NCBI GenBank assembly: GCA_035546535.1
Contig: DASZWQ010000047.1
Coordinates: 1 to 45,206, forward strand
Length of the DNA stretch: 45,206 nucleotides
Reading direction: 5' to 3'
Source of the DNA: Pirellulales bacterium
Lineage (GTDB): Bacteria > Planctomycetota > Planctomycetia > Pirellulales > JACPPG01
In this document: positions 7,249 to 15,160 of the stretch, in pieces
Layout: the number at the start of each line of letters is the position of its first letter
Position numbering within the stretch: position 1 is the first letter of the stretch
The notes under the pieces: generated by a model
Told to the model about the DNA's origin: nothing
What the model saw: the letters and a program-made list of their open reading frames with translations, nothing else
Database searches by the model: none
Program-made: the position numbers and the translations under genes

Positions 7249-10203
7249 GTGAGCGAGCGGCTGATCTCGTTGCGCGGCGTCGAGGTACACAACCTGCAGG
7301 GGATCGATCTCGATCTGCCGCATCGGAAGTTGATCGTCTTCTGCGGCGTCAGCGGCAGCGGCAAAAGCAGCCTGGCCTTCGACACGATTTATGCCGAAGG
7401 GCAGCGTCGCTACATCGAGAGCTTTTCGGCCTACACGCGGCAGTTTCTCGAACGGCTGGAAAAACCGGCGGCCCAGCGGATCGACGGTATCTCGCCGGCC
7501 ATCGCCGTGGCCGCCTCGAACACCGCCCGCTCGAGTCGCGCGACGGTGGGCACTTCGACCGAGGCGTACGATTATCTGCGCCTGCTCTTGGCCCGGGTTG
7601 GCCGTGTCTTCTGCCGACAATGCGGCCGCGAAGTGGTGCGGCACGCGCCGCAGAGCGTGGCCGCTGAACTCGCACGGCTGCCGGCCGGAACGCGCTACAT
7701 GGTCGCCTTTCCCTGGCCGCATCCGGCGTCGGTCGCGCCCGCGGACCTGGCAGCGCGGATCGTTGAAGAGGGATTCGTCCGCGCGATCGTCGATTCGCAG
7801 ATGGTCGAGCTGCCGAACCTGGCAGCGCAAGCGGCCGCGGCCGAAACCGCCGCCGTGCTGCCACTGTTTGCTGAGCCGGCTGAAGAAGCGACTGCTGCGA
7901 TAGAGCAAGAAGCCGGAGAGGCCGAGCCGAAGGAAACGCCTGCGCCTGCGACCGCCGATTGGCAAGTGATTATCGATCGGCTCACCGCGGGCAGCACCGC
8001 GGACGAGCGATTGCGAGACAGCCTGGAAGCCGCCTTCGACAAAGGACGTGGCCAGGCCGTGCTATACGTCGAAGAAACCGCCGCGGCCGCCGCCGACCTC
8101 GGTGGCGCCTCCATCGAGATCGATGGTCGGGCCTGGCGTCGCGTGAAACGCAACACGCGGCTGGTGTGCGACGACTGCGGCCTGGAATATCCGCAGCCCG
8201 ACCCCCGGCTCTTCAGCTTCAACAGCCCACTGGGCGCGTGCCCCGAGTGCGAGGGTTTTGGCAACGTCGTGGATATCGACATGGACCTGGTCGTGCCCGA
8301 TAAGCAGAAGACGATCCGCGAGGGGGCGATCGCGCCGTGGAATACGCCGGCCTACGCGCACGAGCGTGACGAGTTGGTGGCGCTGGCCAAGGATTACAAG
8401 CTGCCGATCGATGTGCCCTTCGCCGAGTTGAACGACGAGCAGCGGCGGTTAATCCTCGAAGGTGTGCCCGAGCGCGAGTTCGGCGGATTGCGCGGCTTTT
8501 TCGCCTGGCTCGAACGGCGCAAGTACAAGATGCACGTGCGCGTGTTCCTGAGTCGGTGGCGTAGCTATCGGCCTTGCCCGGCGTGCGGTGGCGCGCGGCT
8601 GCGGCCCGAGGCCTTGGCGGTGCGCATCGGCGGCAAGAATATCGCCGAGATCTGCGCGATGCCGGTCGACGAAGCCGAGCCGTTTGTTCGGCAGTTGCCC
8701 CTTTCCGATTGGGAGCGCGCGGTCGGCCGCACGATGCTCGAGCAGGTGCAGGCCCGGCTCGTTTTTCTATGCACCGTGGGGCTCGGTTATCTGACGCTCG
8801 ACCGCACGCTGCGCACGCTCTCGGGCGGAGAGTCGCAGCGCGTGGCCCTGACCTCGGCCCTGGGCTCGAACCTGGTCAACATGCTGTACGTGCTCGACGA
8901 ACCTTCGGTCGGGCTGCACATGCAAGACACGGCGCGGCTGGTGAAGGCCATCACAGGGCTTCGCGATCGCGGTAACACCGTGATTGTCGTCGAGCACGAA
9001 GAGGAAATGATCCGCGCCGCCGACATGGTGGTCGAGATCGGGCCAGCCGCCGGCGAGCGGGGCGGCCGCGTCGTCTTTCAGGGCACGCCGCGCGAGATGG
9101 AAGAGAGCACCACCAGCCTGACGGGCGACTACTTGTCTGGCCGGCGAATGTTTCACACGCCCGAGAAACGCCGTGCGCCGAATCACGGGTGGATCCGACT
9201 GGCTGGCGCGCGGGGCAACAACCTGCAAAACCTGTCGCTCGATTTTCCACTCGGCGTGTTGTGTGTCGTGACGGGCGTCAGCGGGGCGGGTAAAAGCACG
9301 CTGGTCGAAGACACGCTCTACCCGGCGCTATGCCGGCGGATGCGCAAGGAAGCCCCGGCTCCCGCCCCGTGCGATGATGTTTTCGGCGATGGGCAGATCA
9401 ACGACGTGATCCTGGTCGATCAAAGCCCGATCGGGCGCTCGCCGCGTTCGAACCCCGTGACGTACATCAAGGCGTTCGACGAAATCCGCAACGTGTTCGC
9501 CGACACGCTCGAAGCGCGCACGCGCAACTACACGGCCAGCCATTTCAGCTTCAACGTCGAAGGGGGCCGCTGTGCGGCGTGCAACGGCGACGGCTACATC
9601 CAGATCGACATGCAATTCCTGGCCGACGTCTATATGAAGTGCGGTCAGTGCCACGGGCGGCGCTACCGGCAGGAAATCCTCGACGTTACCTATCGCGGCC
9701 GGAACATTGCCGACGTGTTGGAGATGACCGTCCGCGAGGCGTTCACGTTCTTTCGCGGCAGCCCCAAGGTGCAGACGGCCTTGAAAAAGCTGATCGACGT
9801 GGGGCTCGACTATCTGCGCCTGGGGCAGCCGGCCAACACGCTTTCCGGCGGCGAAGCGCAGCGGCTGAAGCTGGCCGGATATATGTCCTCGGCGCGGCGG
9901 TCGCGGACGTTGTTCATTCTCGACGAGCCGACGACCGGTTTGCACTTTTTCGATATCGTGCAACTGCTCGATTGCTTCGAGGCGCTGTTGGCCGTGGGGC
10001 ATTCGCTAATCGTCGTCGAGCACAATCTGCAGGTGATGAAGGCGGCCGACTATATCATCGACTTGGGGCCGGGCGCGGCGGCCGAAGGAGGACGTGTTGT
10101 CGCGCAGGGGACGCCGGAATTCGTTTCGCGGAATCCGCAGTCGATCACCGGCCGTTACCTGGCCCAGGCGCTAGCTAAGGACCGCAAAGGGAAATCGGCA
10201 TGA
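7249..10203 (+). CDS. uvrA: UvrA-family excinuclease ATPase (divergent)
   Basis: 984 residues from a GTG with GGGAG about 8 nt upstream; E. coli UvrA has 940. Two ABC ATPase halves are complete: Walker A GVSGSGKSS (about 33-41) and GVSGAGKST (about 676-684), with signatures LSGGESQR (about 524) and LSGGEAQR (about 865). Zinc sites are CxxC-x20-CxxC (about 307-334) and CxxC-x19-CxxC (about 775-800). In nucleotide excision repair UvrA dimers find lesions and load UvrB. Oddities are an Ala/Glu/Pro-rich insert of about 45 residues (about 190-236) before the first zinc module, and FPWPHPAS where canonical UvrA has the RKGEH-like motif that begins the UvrB-binding region. It may therefore be a paralogue that handles UvrB poorly rather than the housekeeping copy. 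No uvrB or uvrC is nearby. Confidence 0.88.
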   Translation: MSERLISLRGVEVHNLQGIDLDLPHRKLIVFCGVSGSGKSSLAFDTIYAEGQRRYIESFSAYTRQFLERLEKPAAQRIDGISPAIAVAASNTARSSRATVGTSTEAYDYLRLLLARVGRVFCRQCGREVVRHAPQSVAAELARLPAGTRYMVAFPWPHPASVAPADLAARIVEEGFVRAIVDSQMVELPNLAAQAAAAETAAVLPLFAEPAEEATAAIEQEAGEAEPKETPAPATADWQVIIDRLTAGSTADERLRDSLEAAFDKGRGQAVLYVEETAAAAADLGGASIEIDGRAWRRVKRNTRLVCDDCGLEYPQPDPRLFSFNSPLGACPECEGFGNVVDIDMDLVVPDKQKTIREGAIAPWNTPAYAHERDELVALAKDYKLPIDVPFAELNDEQRRLILEGVPEREFGGLRGFFAWLERRKYKMHVRVFLSRWRSYRPCPACGGARLRPEALAVRIGGKNIAEICAMPVDEAEPFVRQLPLSDWERAVGRTMLEQVQARLVFLCTVGLGYLTLDRTLRTLSGGESQRVALTSALGSNLVNMLYVLDEPSVGLHMQDTARLVKAITGLRDRGNTVIVVEHEEEMIRAADMVVEIGPAAGERGGRVVFQGTPREMEESTTSLTGDYLSGRRMFHTPEKRRAPNHGWIRLAGARGNNLQNLSLDFPLGVLCVVTGVSGAGKSTLVEDTLYPALCRRMRKEAPAPAPCDDVFGDGQINDVILVDQSPIGRSPRSNPVTYIKAFDEIRNVFADTLEARTRNYTASHFSFNVEGGRCAACNGDGYIQIDMQFLADVYMKCGQCHGRRYRQEILDVTYRGRNIADVLEMTVREAFTFFRGSPKVQTALKKLIDVGLDYLRLGQPANTLSGGEAQRLKLAGYMSSARRSRTLFILDEPTTGLHFFDIVQLLDCFEALLAVGHSLIVVEHNLQVMKAADYIIDLGPGAAAEGGRVVAQGTPEFVSRNPQSITGRYLAQALAKDRKGKSA

Positions 10204-10252
10204 GGCTTTGGCGCGATCGCCTGCCGCAACGGGCCGCCGACGCGCAAGCGAG

Positions 10253-10579
10253 TTACTTCGGCACATCGGCCGCTGGCGCCTCGTCAGCGGGTCTCTTGTC
10301 GTCATTGCCTGACGGAGACCGAGCCGCGCCGCCCTCCTCGGCGGGGCTCGCCGTGGACGGTTCTTGCGTACCGGTGGCTTTCGCGGCCGGTCCATCAGGA
10401 AATTCCGTGACGATTTCGCCCAGGTCCGAGCGACGAACGCCGCAACCGGCGCTACAGACCACGGCCAGCAAGATCGTTATGCCGGCAAATTGGCGGAAAT
10501 TTGTCGCGCGAGAATTTCCGACGCGCGGCGACGAATTCACCGTCGCACGCTCGCCGCGGGTCAATGTTGCCTGGAACAT
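10253..10579 (-). CDS. small lipoprotein of unknown function
   Basis: 108 residues from an ATG at 10579 preceded by AAAGGG. The N-region carries Arg residues, then a hydrophobic segment FAGITILLAVVCSAGC ending in a lipobox-like CSAGC, so a lipid-anchored envelope protein is predicted. The mature part is short and low in complexity: SDLGEIVTEFPDGPAA followed by a Pro/Ala/Glu/Ser-rich, acidic tail. I recall similar DLG-x-V-x-E-P starts in small planctomycete lipoproteins, but no function is known. It converges on uvrA with 49 bp between stops and has a candidate promoter of its own. Confidence 0.6.
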   Translation of the reverse strand: MFQATLTRGERATVNSSPRVGNSRATNFRQFAGITILLAVVCSAGCGVRRSDLGEIVTEFPDGPAAKATGTQEPSTASPAEEGGAARSPSGNDDKRPADEAPAADVPK

Positions 10580-10601
10580 GAAAGCCCTTTGTACTACTAG
10601 C

Positions 10602-10630
10602 ATTATCGTTCGCCAGACGTGTCTTTTCAG
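10602..10630 (-). promoter_or_regulatory. candidate promoter of the lipoprotein gene
   Basis: On the minus strand CTGAAA (4/6 to the -35 consensus) and GATAAT (5/6 to the -10) are separated by 17 bp. The predicted start is about 16 nt before the ATG at 10579. Assigned by consensus match and position only. Confidence 0.45.
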
Positions 10631-10827
10631 GCTGGCAAAAGCATGATAGCCTATGGAGAACTTAAGCGGAAATTCCGGCGTGGCACGGTGCAAGCGCTGC
10701 CGCGCCTTGTGCCCCGACGCATGCACGGTCGGGCCTTAAATTGCCGCTATCAAGCGTGGACGCGCGTCCTTGGCTGCTCAGCCCGCCGTCCGGCGTATCA
10801 GGGAAATCGTTAGACCGGAGAACTCGC

Positions 10828-10926
10828 ATGGCCAAGCCGCATCGTCAACTGAAGAAAGCCAATCACGGCGCACGTCCTGCCAACAGCAAAGCCCGCAAGG
10901 CCAAGCGCAAGCACATCAAAACGTAG
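10828..10926 (+). CDS. 32-residue small basic protein
   Basis: A very short gene, MAKPHRQLKKANHG and so on to RKHIKT, preceded by GGAG 7 nt before the ATG. About half of the residues are Lys, Arg or His and there is almost no acidic residue, which points to nucleic-acid or ribosome binding. From memory, near-identical small basic proteins occur in many planctomycetes, and an analogous short basic family is annotated in Verrucomicrobia/Chlamydiae. I cannot check this here. The frame is open upstream to 10741, but that part has no ribosome site and is unlike a protein. It lies 199 bp before the dehydratase gene. Function unknown. Confidence 0.72.
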   Translation: MAKPHRQLKKANHGARPANSKARKAKRKHIKT

Positions 10927-11125
10927 TTTCGTTGGCCAGCGGCGTTTGAGTTCGTGCGGCCAGGGCGCGCTACCGGCGCGGCCCTCCTCTTTCCAAGACA
11001 ATTGTGTTCGGCCGTCGCATTCGCGGATGAATGCGACTCGTCATGTCGACCGCATCGGGGCGCCTGAGGGTGCCAGGAGCGAAACGGTGCATGACCAGCG
11101 GTCTTCGAATGTCTGGGGTGGGAGC

Positions 11126-11662
11126 ATGTCGACGAAGGACTTGATTCTTGACTTCTCGGCGTACGATTTGAGCCGTTGCCTGGCGGATATCGAAGAGATC
11201 CGCCGCTGGAATCCGCAACGGTTCGAGATGGAGCAGCTCACGGCCATCGTTTACGAGGACGTCGAGCGAAAGATCTGCGTCGGGTATCGCGATTACGGCG
11301 AGCATGAATTCTGGATTCGCGGGCATATGCCGGGAAGGCCCGTGCTGCCGGGGATCTTGATGTGCGAGGCCGCTGCGCAACTGTGCTGCTACTTCGCCAC
11401 CAAGCACAATCTCATGGGGCGCGAGATCCTGGGCTTCGGCGGCCTGGACGAAGTGCGCTTTCGCGACATGGTGGTGCCGGGCGACCGGCTGGTGATCGTG
11501 GCCGAGTTGAAGAAGATTCGCCGCGGAGCCATGCTGGTGTCGCGGTTCCAGGGTTTCGTGCGCCAGTCGATGGTGTGCGAAGGAGAGATTCGCGGCGTCC
11601 CCTTGCCCATGGACCGCCTGGCCGAAATCGCGCGGTTCTCTCAGCAAAAGGGCTCCGGTTGA
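11126..11662 (+). CDS. FabZ/FabA-like hotdog-fold 3-hydroxyacyl-ACP dehydratase
   Basis: 178 residues from an ATG with GGGAG upstream; an in-frame extension to 10946 has no protein character. The motif GHMPGRPVLPGILMCEAAAQ (about 66-85) is the FabZ active-site helix block, with the catalytic His at 67 and the paired acidic residue Glu81 both present. The enzyme class removes water from 3-hydroxyacyl-ACP in fatty-acid elongation. The protein is longer than typical FabZ (about 150) because of an N-terminal stretch of about 45 residues (LILDFSAYDLSRCLADIEEI). It could therefore act on a specialised acyl chain rather than be the housekeeping FabZ. It is followed after 34 bp by the rhomboid gene. 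Cytoplasmic. Confidence 0.82.
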   Translation: MSTKDLILDFSAYDLSRCLADIEEIRRWNPQRFEMEQLTAIVYEDVERKICVGYRDYGEHEFWIRGHMPGRPVLPGILMCEAAAQLCCYFATKHNLMGREILGFGGLDEVRFRDMVVPGDRLVIVAELKKIRRGAMLVSRFQGFVRQSMVCEGEIRGVPLPMDRLAEIARFSQQKGSG

Positions 11663-11696
11663 CGCGCGTCGCCGCGCGTGTGCAAGAGCAGCGACA

Positions 11697-12503
11697 ATGC
11701 TTTTTCCCTTTCGTGACGATGTGCCGGCGCGACGCGTGCCGATCGTCACGTATCTCATCATTGTCGTGAACGTCGTGACGCTCATCTGGCTGTCGCGGCA
11801 GCCGCTGATCGTGCAGAACGTGATCGCCTACGAACACGGCTTCATCCCGCTGCGCGTGGCGCAGATCAATGTGCCGCAGGCCATTCCCGTGCGGATCGAC
11901 GTGCCGCCGCGGCCCGGTTTTCCGCCACAGGTGGTGCAGGTCATCCTGTCGCCCGAGCGCGCGGATATCTATCTGTCGTTCATCACCGCCATGTTCCTGC
12001 ACGGCGGCTGGCTGCACATGATCGGCAACATGTGGTTCTTATGGATATTCGGGGACAATGTCGAGGACCGTCTGGGCCATTTCGGCTTTTTGATGCTGTA
12101 CCTGGTCGGCGGCATCCTGGCCAGTCTGTGTCATTGGTATATGCAGCCCGACAGCAGTATGCCCGTGATCGGCGCGAGCGGCGCCGTGGCTGCCGTGCTG
12201 GGAGCGTACGTCATCACCTGGCCGTTTGCGCGGGTGCATTCACTGTTGTTTCTCGTGATCTTCTTTACCGTGATCGAGCTGCCGGCGCTCGTGGTGCTGG
12301 GCGTCTGGTTCCTCGAGCAGTTGTGGGCCGCGCGGATGGTGCAGAATAAGCTCGCCGCGGCCAATGTCGCCTGGTGGGCCCACGTGGGCGGGTTCATCGC
12401 CGGCATGGTGCTGATGCAAATGTTAAGCTTCGGCATGCCCGATGAGCCGCCGCGCGAAGAGTATCCATTCGACACCGCCGAAGATCAGCATCCCGCTCTT
12501 TGA
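11697..12503 (+). CDS. rhomboid-family intramembrane serine protease
   Basis: 268 residues with about six membrane segments. The rhomboid hallmarks are all present: HMIGNMWFLWIFG (His107...Asn111, oxyanion-side motif), the nucleophile in GASGAV (Ser161) and the general base in AHVGGFIAG (His229). Rhomboids cut single-pass membrane proteins within the bilayer. A loop between helix 1 and the active-site helices (about 45-90, rich in Pro/Val, with IPVRIDVPPRPGFPPQVVQ) is longer than in GlpG and would face outward. The tail after the last helix is short and acidic. The gene overlaps the open frame of trmB, but the preferred trmB start lies 37 bp downstream. The substrate is unknown. Confidence 0.92.
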   Translation: MLFPFRDDVPARRVPIVTYLIIVVNVVTLIWLSRQPLIVQNVIAYEHGFIPLRVAQINVPQAIPVRIDVPPRPGFPPQVVQVILSPERADIYLSFITAMFLHGGWLHMIGNMWFLWIFGDNVEDRLGHFGFLMLYLVGGILASLCHWYMQPDSSMPVIGASGAVAAVLGAYVITWPFARVHSLLFLVIFFTVIELPALVVLGVWFLEQLWAARMVQNKLAAANVAWWAHVGGFIAGMVLMQMLSFGMPDEPPREEYPFDTAEDQHPAL

Positions 12504-12540
12504 TCGGCTGTGCTGTGCCTGGAAATACCTGACGAGGACC

Positions 12541-13182
12541 ATGGGACGCCGCGCGTTACGAAAAATTGATCCCGCGCTTGAGTACGCGGATTGGCTGTGG
12601 ACGGTCGAAGAGCTGCCAAACCCGTGGGATGACGCCGCGGTGTTCGCGCAGGCAGCTCCCTTGGAGGTCGAGCTGGGGAGCGGCAAGGGGCTGTTCCTGG
12701 CGGGCGCCGCGCAGCAGCATCCGGGGCGCAACTTCCTGGGCATTGAGCTCGCGCAAAAGTACGCGTCGTTTGCCGCGGCCCGTTTGGCCCGCGCGGGGCT
12801 CGCCAACGCGCGCATGGTGCAGGGGGATGGGCTGCGCGTGTTCCGCGAAATTCTGCCGAGCGAAACGCTGGCCGCCGTACACGTCTATTTTCCCGACCCC
12901 TGGTGGAAGGCGCGGCACAAGAAGCGGCGCGTGATGAACGAATCGTTCTTGCGCGACGCCGAGCGCACACTGCGCGCGGGCGGTAGCCTGCACTTCTGGA
13001 CCGACGTGGAAGAATACTTTCACGCGGGGCTGGAAGCGGTGCGCGAATTTACGAGCCTCGATGGGCCGCTGGCCGTGCCCGAGCGCCCAGCCGCACACGA
13101 TCTCGATTACCGCACCCATTTCGAACGCCGTACCCGGCTGCACGGACAGGAAGTCTATCGGGCGGAGTTTCGCAAGCGATGA
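12541..13182 (+). CDS. trmB: tRNA (guanine-N7-)-methyltransferase TrmB
   Basis: 213 residues from the ATG at 12541 (GAGG 5 nt upstream). An in-frame ATG at 12442 lies inside the rhomboid gene and would add a 33-residue leader that does not look like TrmB. The SAM-binding motif is LEVELGSGKG (about 43-52), followed by the family signature VYFPDPWWKARHKKRR (about 117-132) and the C-terminal TDVEEYF block. TrmB makes m7G46 in the variable loop of tRNA. The length matches the family. Probably transcribed with the rhomboid gene, which ends 37 bp upstream. Confidence 0.92.
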   Translation: MGRRALRKIDPALEYADWLWTVEELPNPWDDAAVFAQAAPLEVELGSGKGLFLAGAAQQHPGRNFLGIELAQKYASFAAARLARAGLANARMVQGDGLRVFREILPSETLAAVHVYFPDPWWKARHKKRRVMNESFLRDAERTLRAGGSLHFWTDVEEYFHAGLEAVREFTSLDGPLAVPERPAAHDLDYRTHFERRTRLHGQEVYRAEFRKR

Positions 13183-13342
13183 TTGCGGAGTGATGAGTGA
13201 TGAACGGAAGAGGGCACGGGCGATGTCGGACGGCCCCGTGACGCGAAGAGCATTCGGCTCATCACTTAGCACTCATCGTTCATTACTTTGTCGGGCTTAC
13301 GTCGCCCCTTCGGGGCTTTCGGAGCGCTCTTTGTGCCGCTAA

Positions 13343-13362
13343 CCGTGGGTTGACACCCACGG
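13343..13362. repeat. hairpin repeat CCGTGGGT-TGAC-ACCCACGG
   Basis: Perfect 8-bp stem with a 4-nt loop. From memory, the same CCGTGGGTTGACACCCACGG core recurs in intergenic DNA of planctomycetes. Only one copy is seen in this window, so the repeat status rests on recall. Confidence 0.45.
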
Positions 13363-13479
13363 CTACACGATGGCGCCCTGCGGGGCTTTTGGCTGACGCG
13401 CGCTTTAGGCGTCTTCGCTCTTGTTCGTCATTCTGCGTTCATCATTTTGCATTTGACCGAAGCTGGAGGTGAACCATTC

Positions 13480-13552
13480 ACACCAGCCCGAAGCGCCAGC
13501 GAGGGTCTTTTACGCGCGATCAAGAACCCTCGCTGGCGCTTCGGGCTGGTGT
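13480..13552. repeat. 73-bp inverted repeat with 27-bp perfect arms
   Basis: The left arm 13480-13506 and right arm 13526-13552 are perfectly complementary over 27 bp and separated by 19 nt. After a bulge, outer GGAGGT (13465-13470) and ACCTCC (13553-13558) can pair as well. The arm contains AGCCCGAAGCGCCAGCGAGG. Transcribed in either direction it would give a very stable hairpin. From memory, this arm is a frequent dispersed element in planctomycete genomes, often mis-called as short ORFs. Confidence 0.7.
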
Positions 13553-13596
13553 ACCTCCCTTCGTTTATCGCTCAGCACTCATCACTTCGCGCTTCG

Positions 13597-13632
13597 GCAT
13601 GTTTATTCGGCTACGCCGAAAAAGCATGGCAC
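13597..13632. repeat. dispersed 36-bp hairpin repeat, copy A
   Basis: Matches copy B (39853-39888) at 32 of 36 positions. Both fold as CATG-YTT, an A/A mismatch, a 6-bp TTCGSC/GSCGAA stem, and a 3-nt loop (TAC here). Differences from copy B keep the pairing: G-C here is C-G there, and the outer C-G pair of copy B is T-G here. Confidence 0.7.
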
Positions 13633-13648
13633 GGCACGGTGTGGTGCG

Positions 13649-14335
13649 TTAGCGCAAATCGCGCACACCCAGCTTCAGCCAAGTGGCCGGGAGCGGGGCT
13701 ACGAGTTCGATGCGCTCGTCGCGCGTGGGATGCATAAACGTCAGGCGGCGGCTGTGTAGGGCTATGCTGTCGGCGAATGGTTGCTGGCTGCCGTACTTTC
13801 GATCGCCGAGGATCGGCCAGCCGCGGCCGGATAGTTGCAGGCGAATTTGGTGCTTCCGCCCGGTTTCCAGTTCCACTTCCAAGAGTGTGCCGGCCGCGAG
13901 GCTTGTGATGCGGCGATACGTGAGCCGGGCCTCTTGGGCGCCGGGCTGATCGGCGCGGGTGCGGTGCATGCGGCGATGGCGCTCGTCAGCGCGGACAAAA
14001 TCGATGAGCCGATCGGCCGGTGGAGCGACGTCTCCCGTCACCAGCGCCCAATAGAGCTTCTCGACCGCGCGAGTACGAAATTGCTCGGTCAAGCGGGCCG
14101 CGGCTTTCGAAGTGCGGGCAAACAACAGCACGCCGGAGACCGGCGCGTCGAGCCGGCTCATGGCGCCCAAATAGACGTTGCCGGGCTTCTGATAGCGCTG
14201 CTTGATGTAATCCTTCGCGCGCGTGAGCAGGCTTTCGCGATCGGCCGTCACGCCCATCGTGGGCAAGCCGGCCGGCTTATTGAGCGCCAACAGATGGTTG
14301 TCTTCGTACAGAACTTCCAAGGCAGCAGATGACAT
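13649..14335 (-). CDS. RluA-family RNA pseudouridine synthase
   Basis: 228 residues from the ATG at 14335; the open frame reaches 14416, but those residues are an Arg-rich non-protein stretch overlapping the upstream gene. The catalytic motif is SRLDAPVSGVLLFARTSKAA with the nucleophilic Asp in RLD (about 65). The family closing motif GRKHQIRLQLSGRGWPILGDRKYG follows. No N-terminal S4 domain is present, which places it with the RluA/TruC-like short forms rather than RluC/RluD. It isomerises uridine in rRNA or tRNA; the exact target cannot be told from sequence. It lies 40 bp after the DUF1361 gene on the same strand. Confidence 0.88.
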   Translation of the reverse strand: MSSAALEVLYEDNHLLALNKPAGLPTMGVTADRESLLTRAKDYIKQRYQKPGNVYLGAMSRLDAPVSGVLLFARTSKAAARLTEQFRTRAVEKLYWALVTGDVAPPADRLIDFVRADERHRRMHRTRADQPGAQEARLTYRRITSLAAGTLLEVELETGRKHQIRLQLSGRGWPILGDRKYGSQQPFADSIALHSRRLTFMHPTRDERIELVAPLPATWLKLGVRDLR

Positions 14336-14375
14336 GGCGACGGGCGCAATTCGCGCAGACCTGAAGGGAAACGGG

Positions 14376-15038
14376 CTAACGCGGCGTCGTCGACAGGGGG
14401 CCGAACGAGCGGCCACCGCTGGTGCCGTCGCCGCGGGCCAGCGATGATTTGATCGCGCGGATCACGGCAAAGTTCAAGAACTTCACCAGGTAATACAGGA
14501 ACACGAGCACGCCAAACGCGATCAACACGACGTACCACGGCATGGCGCTCATGAAGTCTTCGGCGGTCTGCGTCCCCAGCCGCAACGGATCGCGCAGGAT
14601 GTCCCAACTGTTGAAACGCCGATAACGTCCGAGATACAGCCCGATGGCGACGGCGAAGTTCAGCACCAGTTCGGCCGGCACGACCCATTTGGCGCGCCCC
14701 AGCGAGCGCAAATACGCCCCCACCCGGCACAGCGAAAGCACATGGCATTCAAACCCGGCGATCATGAAAGCCGCATATTGCGGCACCAGCACCAGGGCGA
14801 TTGTCCATACCGGGACGTAGGGCTGCTGGCGCACGCGGCGCACCAGTTGAATCACGTCGGTCAGGACGTAAGCCGCATTGGGCAGGAAGAGAATAAACGC
14901 GGCCACGCCCAACCAACCGAGTGGCCCAAGTCGGCTGCCGCGACGAAAGAGCAGACCGGCGAGCACCAGCGGAATGAACGCCAAGGACAGATTCCACCCC
15001 ATGCCCGACAGCGACACAAAATTGTAAGCTACCGGCAT
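14376..15038 (-). CDS. DUF1361 family multi-spanning membrane protein
   Basis: 220 residues, mostly hydrophobic, with about six predicted helices (for example SLAFIPLVLAGLLF near 18-31, LGVAAFILFLPNAAYVLTDV near 43-62, WVVPAELVLNFAVAIGLYL near 117-135 and YVVLIAFGVLVFLYYLVKFL near 169-188). The pattern FLPNAAYVLTD and GRYRRFNSWD are the recognisable DUF1361 landmarks. Function unknown for the family. The cytoplasmic tail ends in a Gly/Ser/Thr/Arg stretch. Its start (15038) is divergent from maf, leaving a 122-bp shared upstream region. Confidence 0.8.
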   Translation of the reverse strand: MPVAYNFVSLSGMGWNLSLAFIPLVLAGLLFRRGSRLGPLGWLGVAAFILFLPNAAYVLTDVIQLVRRVRQQPYVPVWTIALVLVPQYAAFMIAGFECHVLSLCRVGAYLRSLGRAKWVVPAELVLNFAVAIGLYLGRYRRFNSWDILRDPLRLGTQTAEDFMSAMPWYVVLIAFGVLVFLYYLVKFLNFAVIRAIKSSLARGDGTSGGRSFGPLSTTPR

Positions 15039-15160
15039 TGCCTTGATTCCTCGTGCCCCTGTTCCGTCTCTGTTCGGCCTCTAGTTCACCGCGAACGCGT
15101 TCCGGCGGCCGGTTTTATTGCCCGCGCGCCGGATAGTTACAACATTATCCGAAAGTACCG

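Larger units (their letters stand above)
13183..13648. other. 466-bp intergenic region filled with repeat modules
   Basis: No convincing gene lies here. The stretch is a patchwork of short modules: GTGATGAGTGATGAACG near 13192; related inverted versions such as CATCACTTAGCACTCATCG (from 13260) and CTCAGCACTCATCACTT (from 13571); a CGCCCC-TT-CGGGGC hairpin near 13308; and the three hairpins listed separately. Trinucleotide-like TCA/ATC runs alternate with GC-rich stems. It separates two convergent genes (trmB and the pseudouridine synthase), a common place for such repeats to accumulate. Confidence 0.6.
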
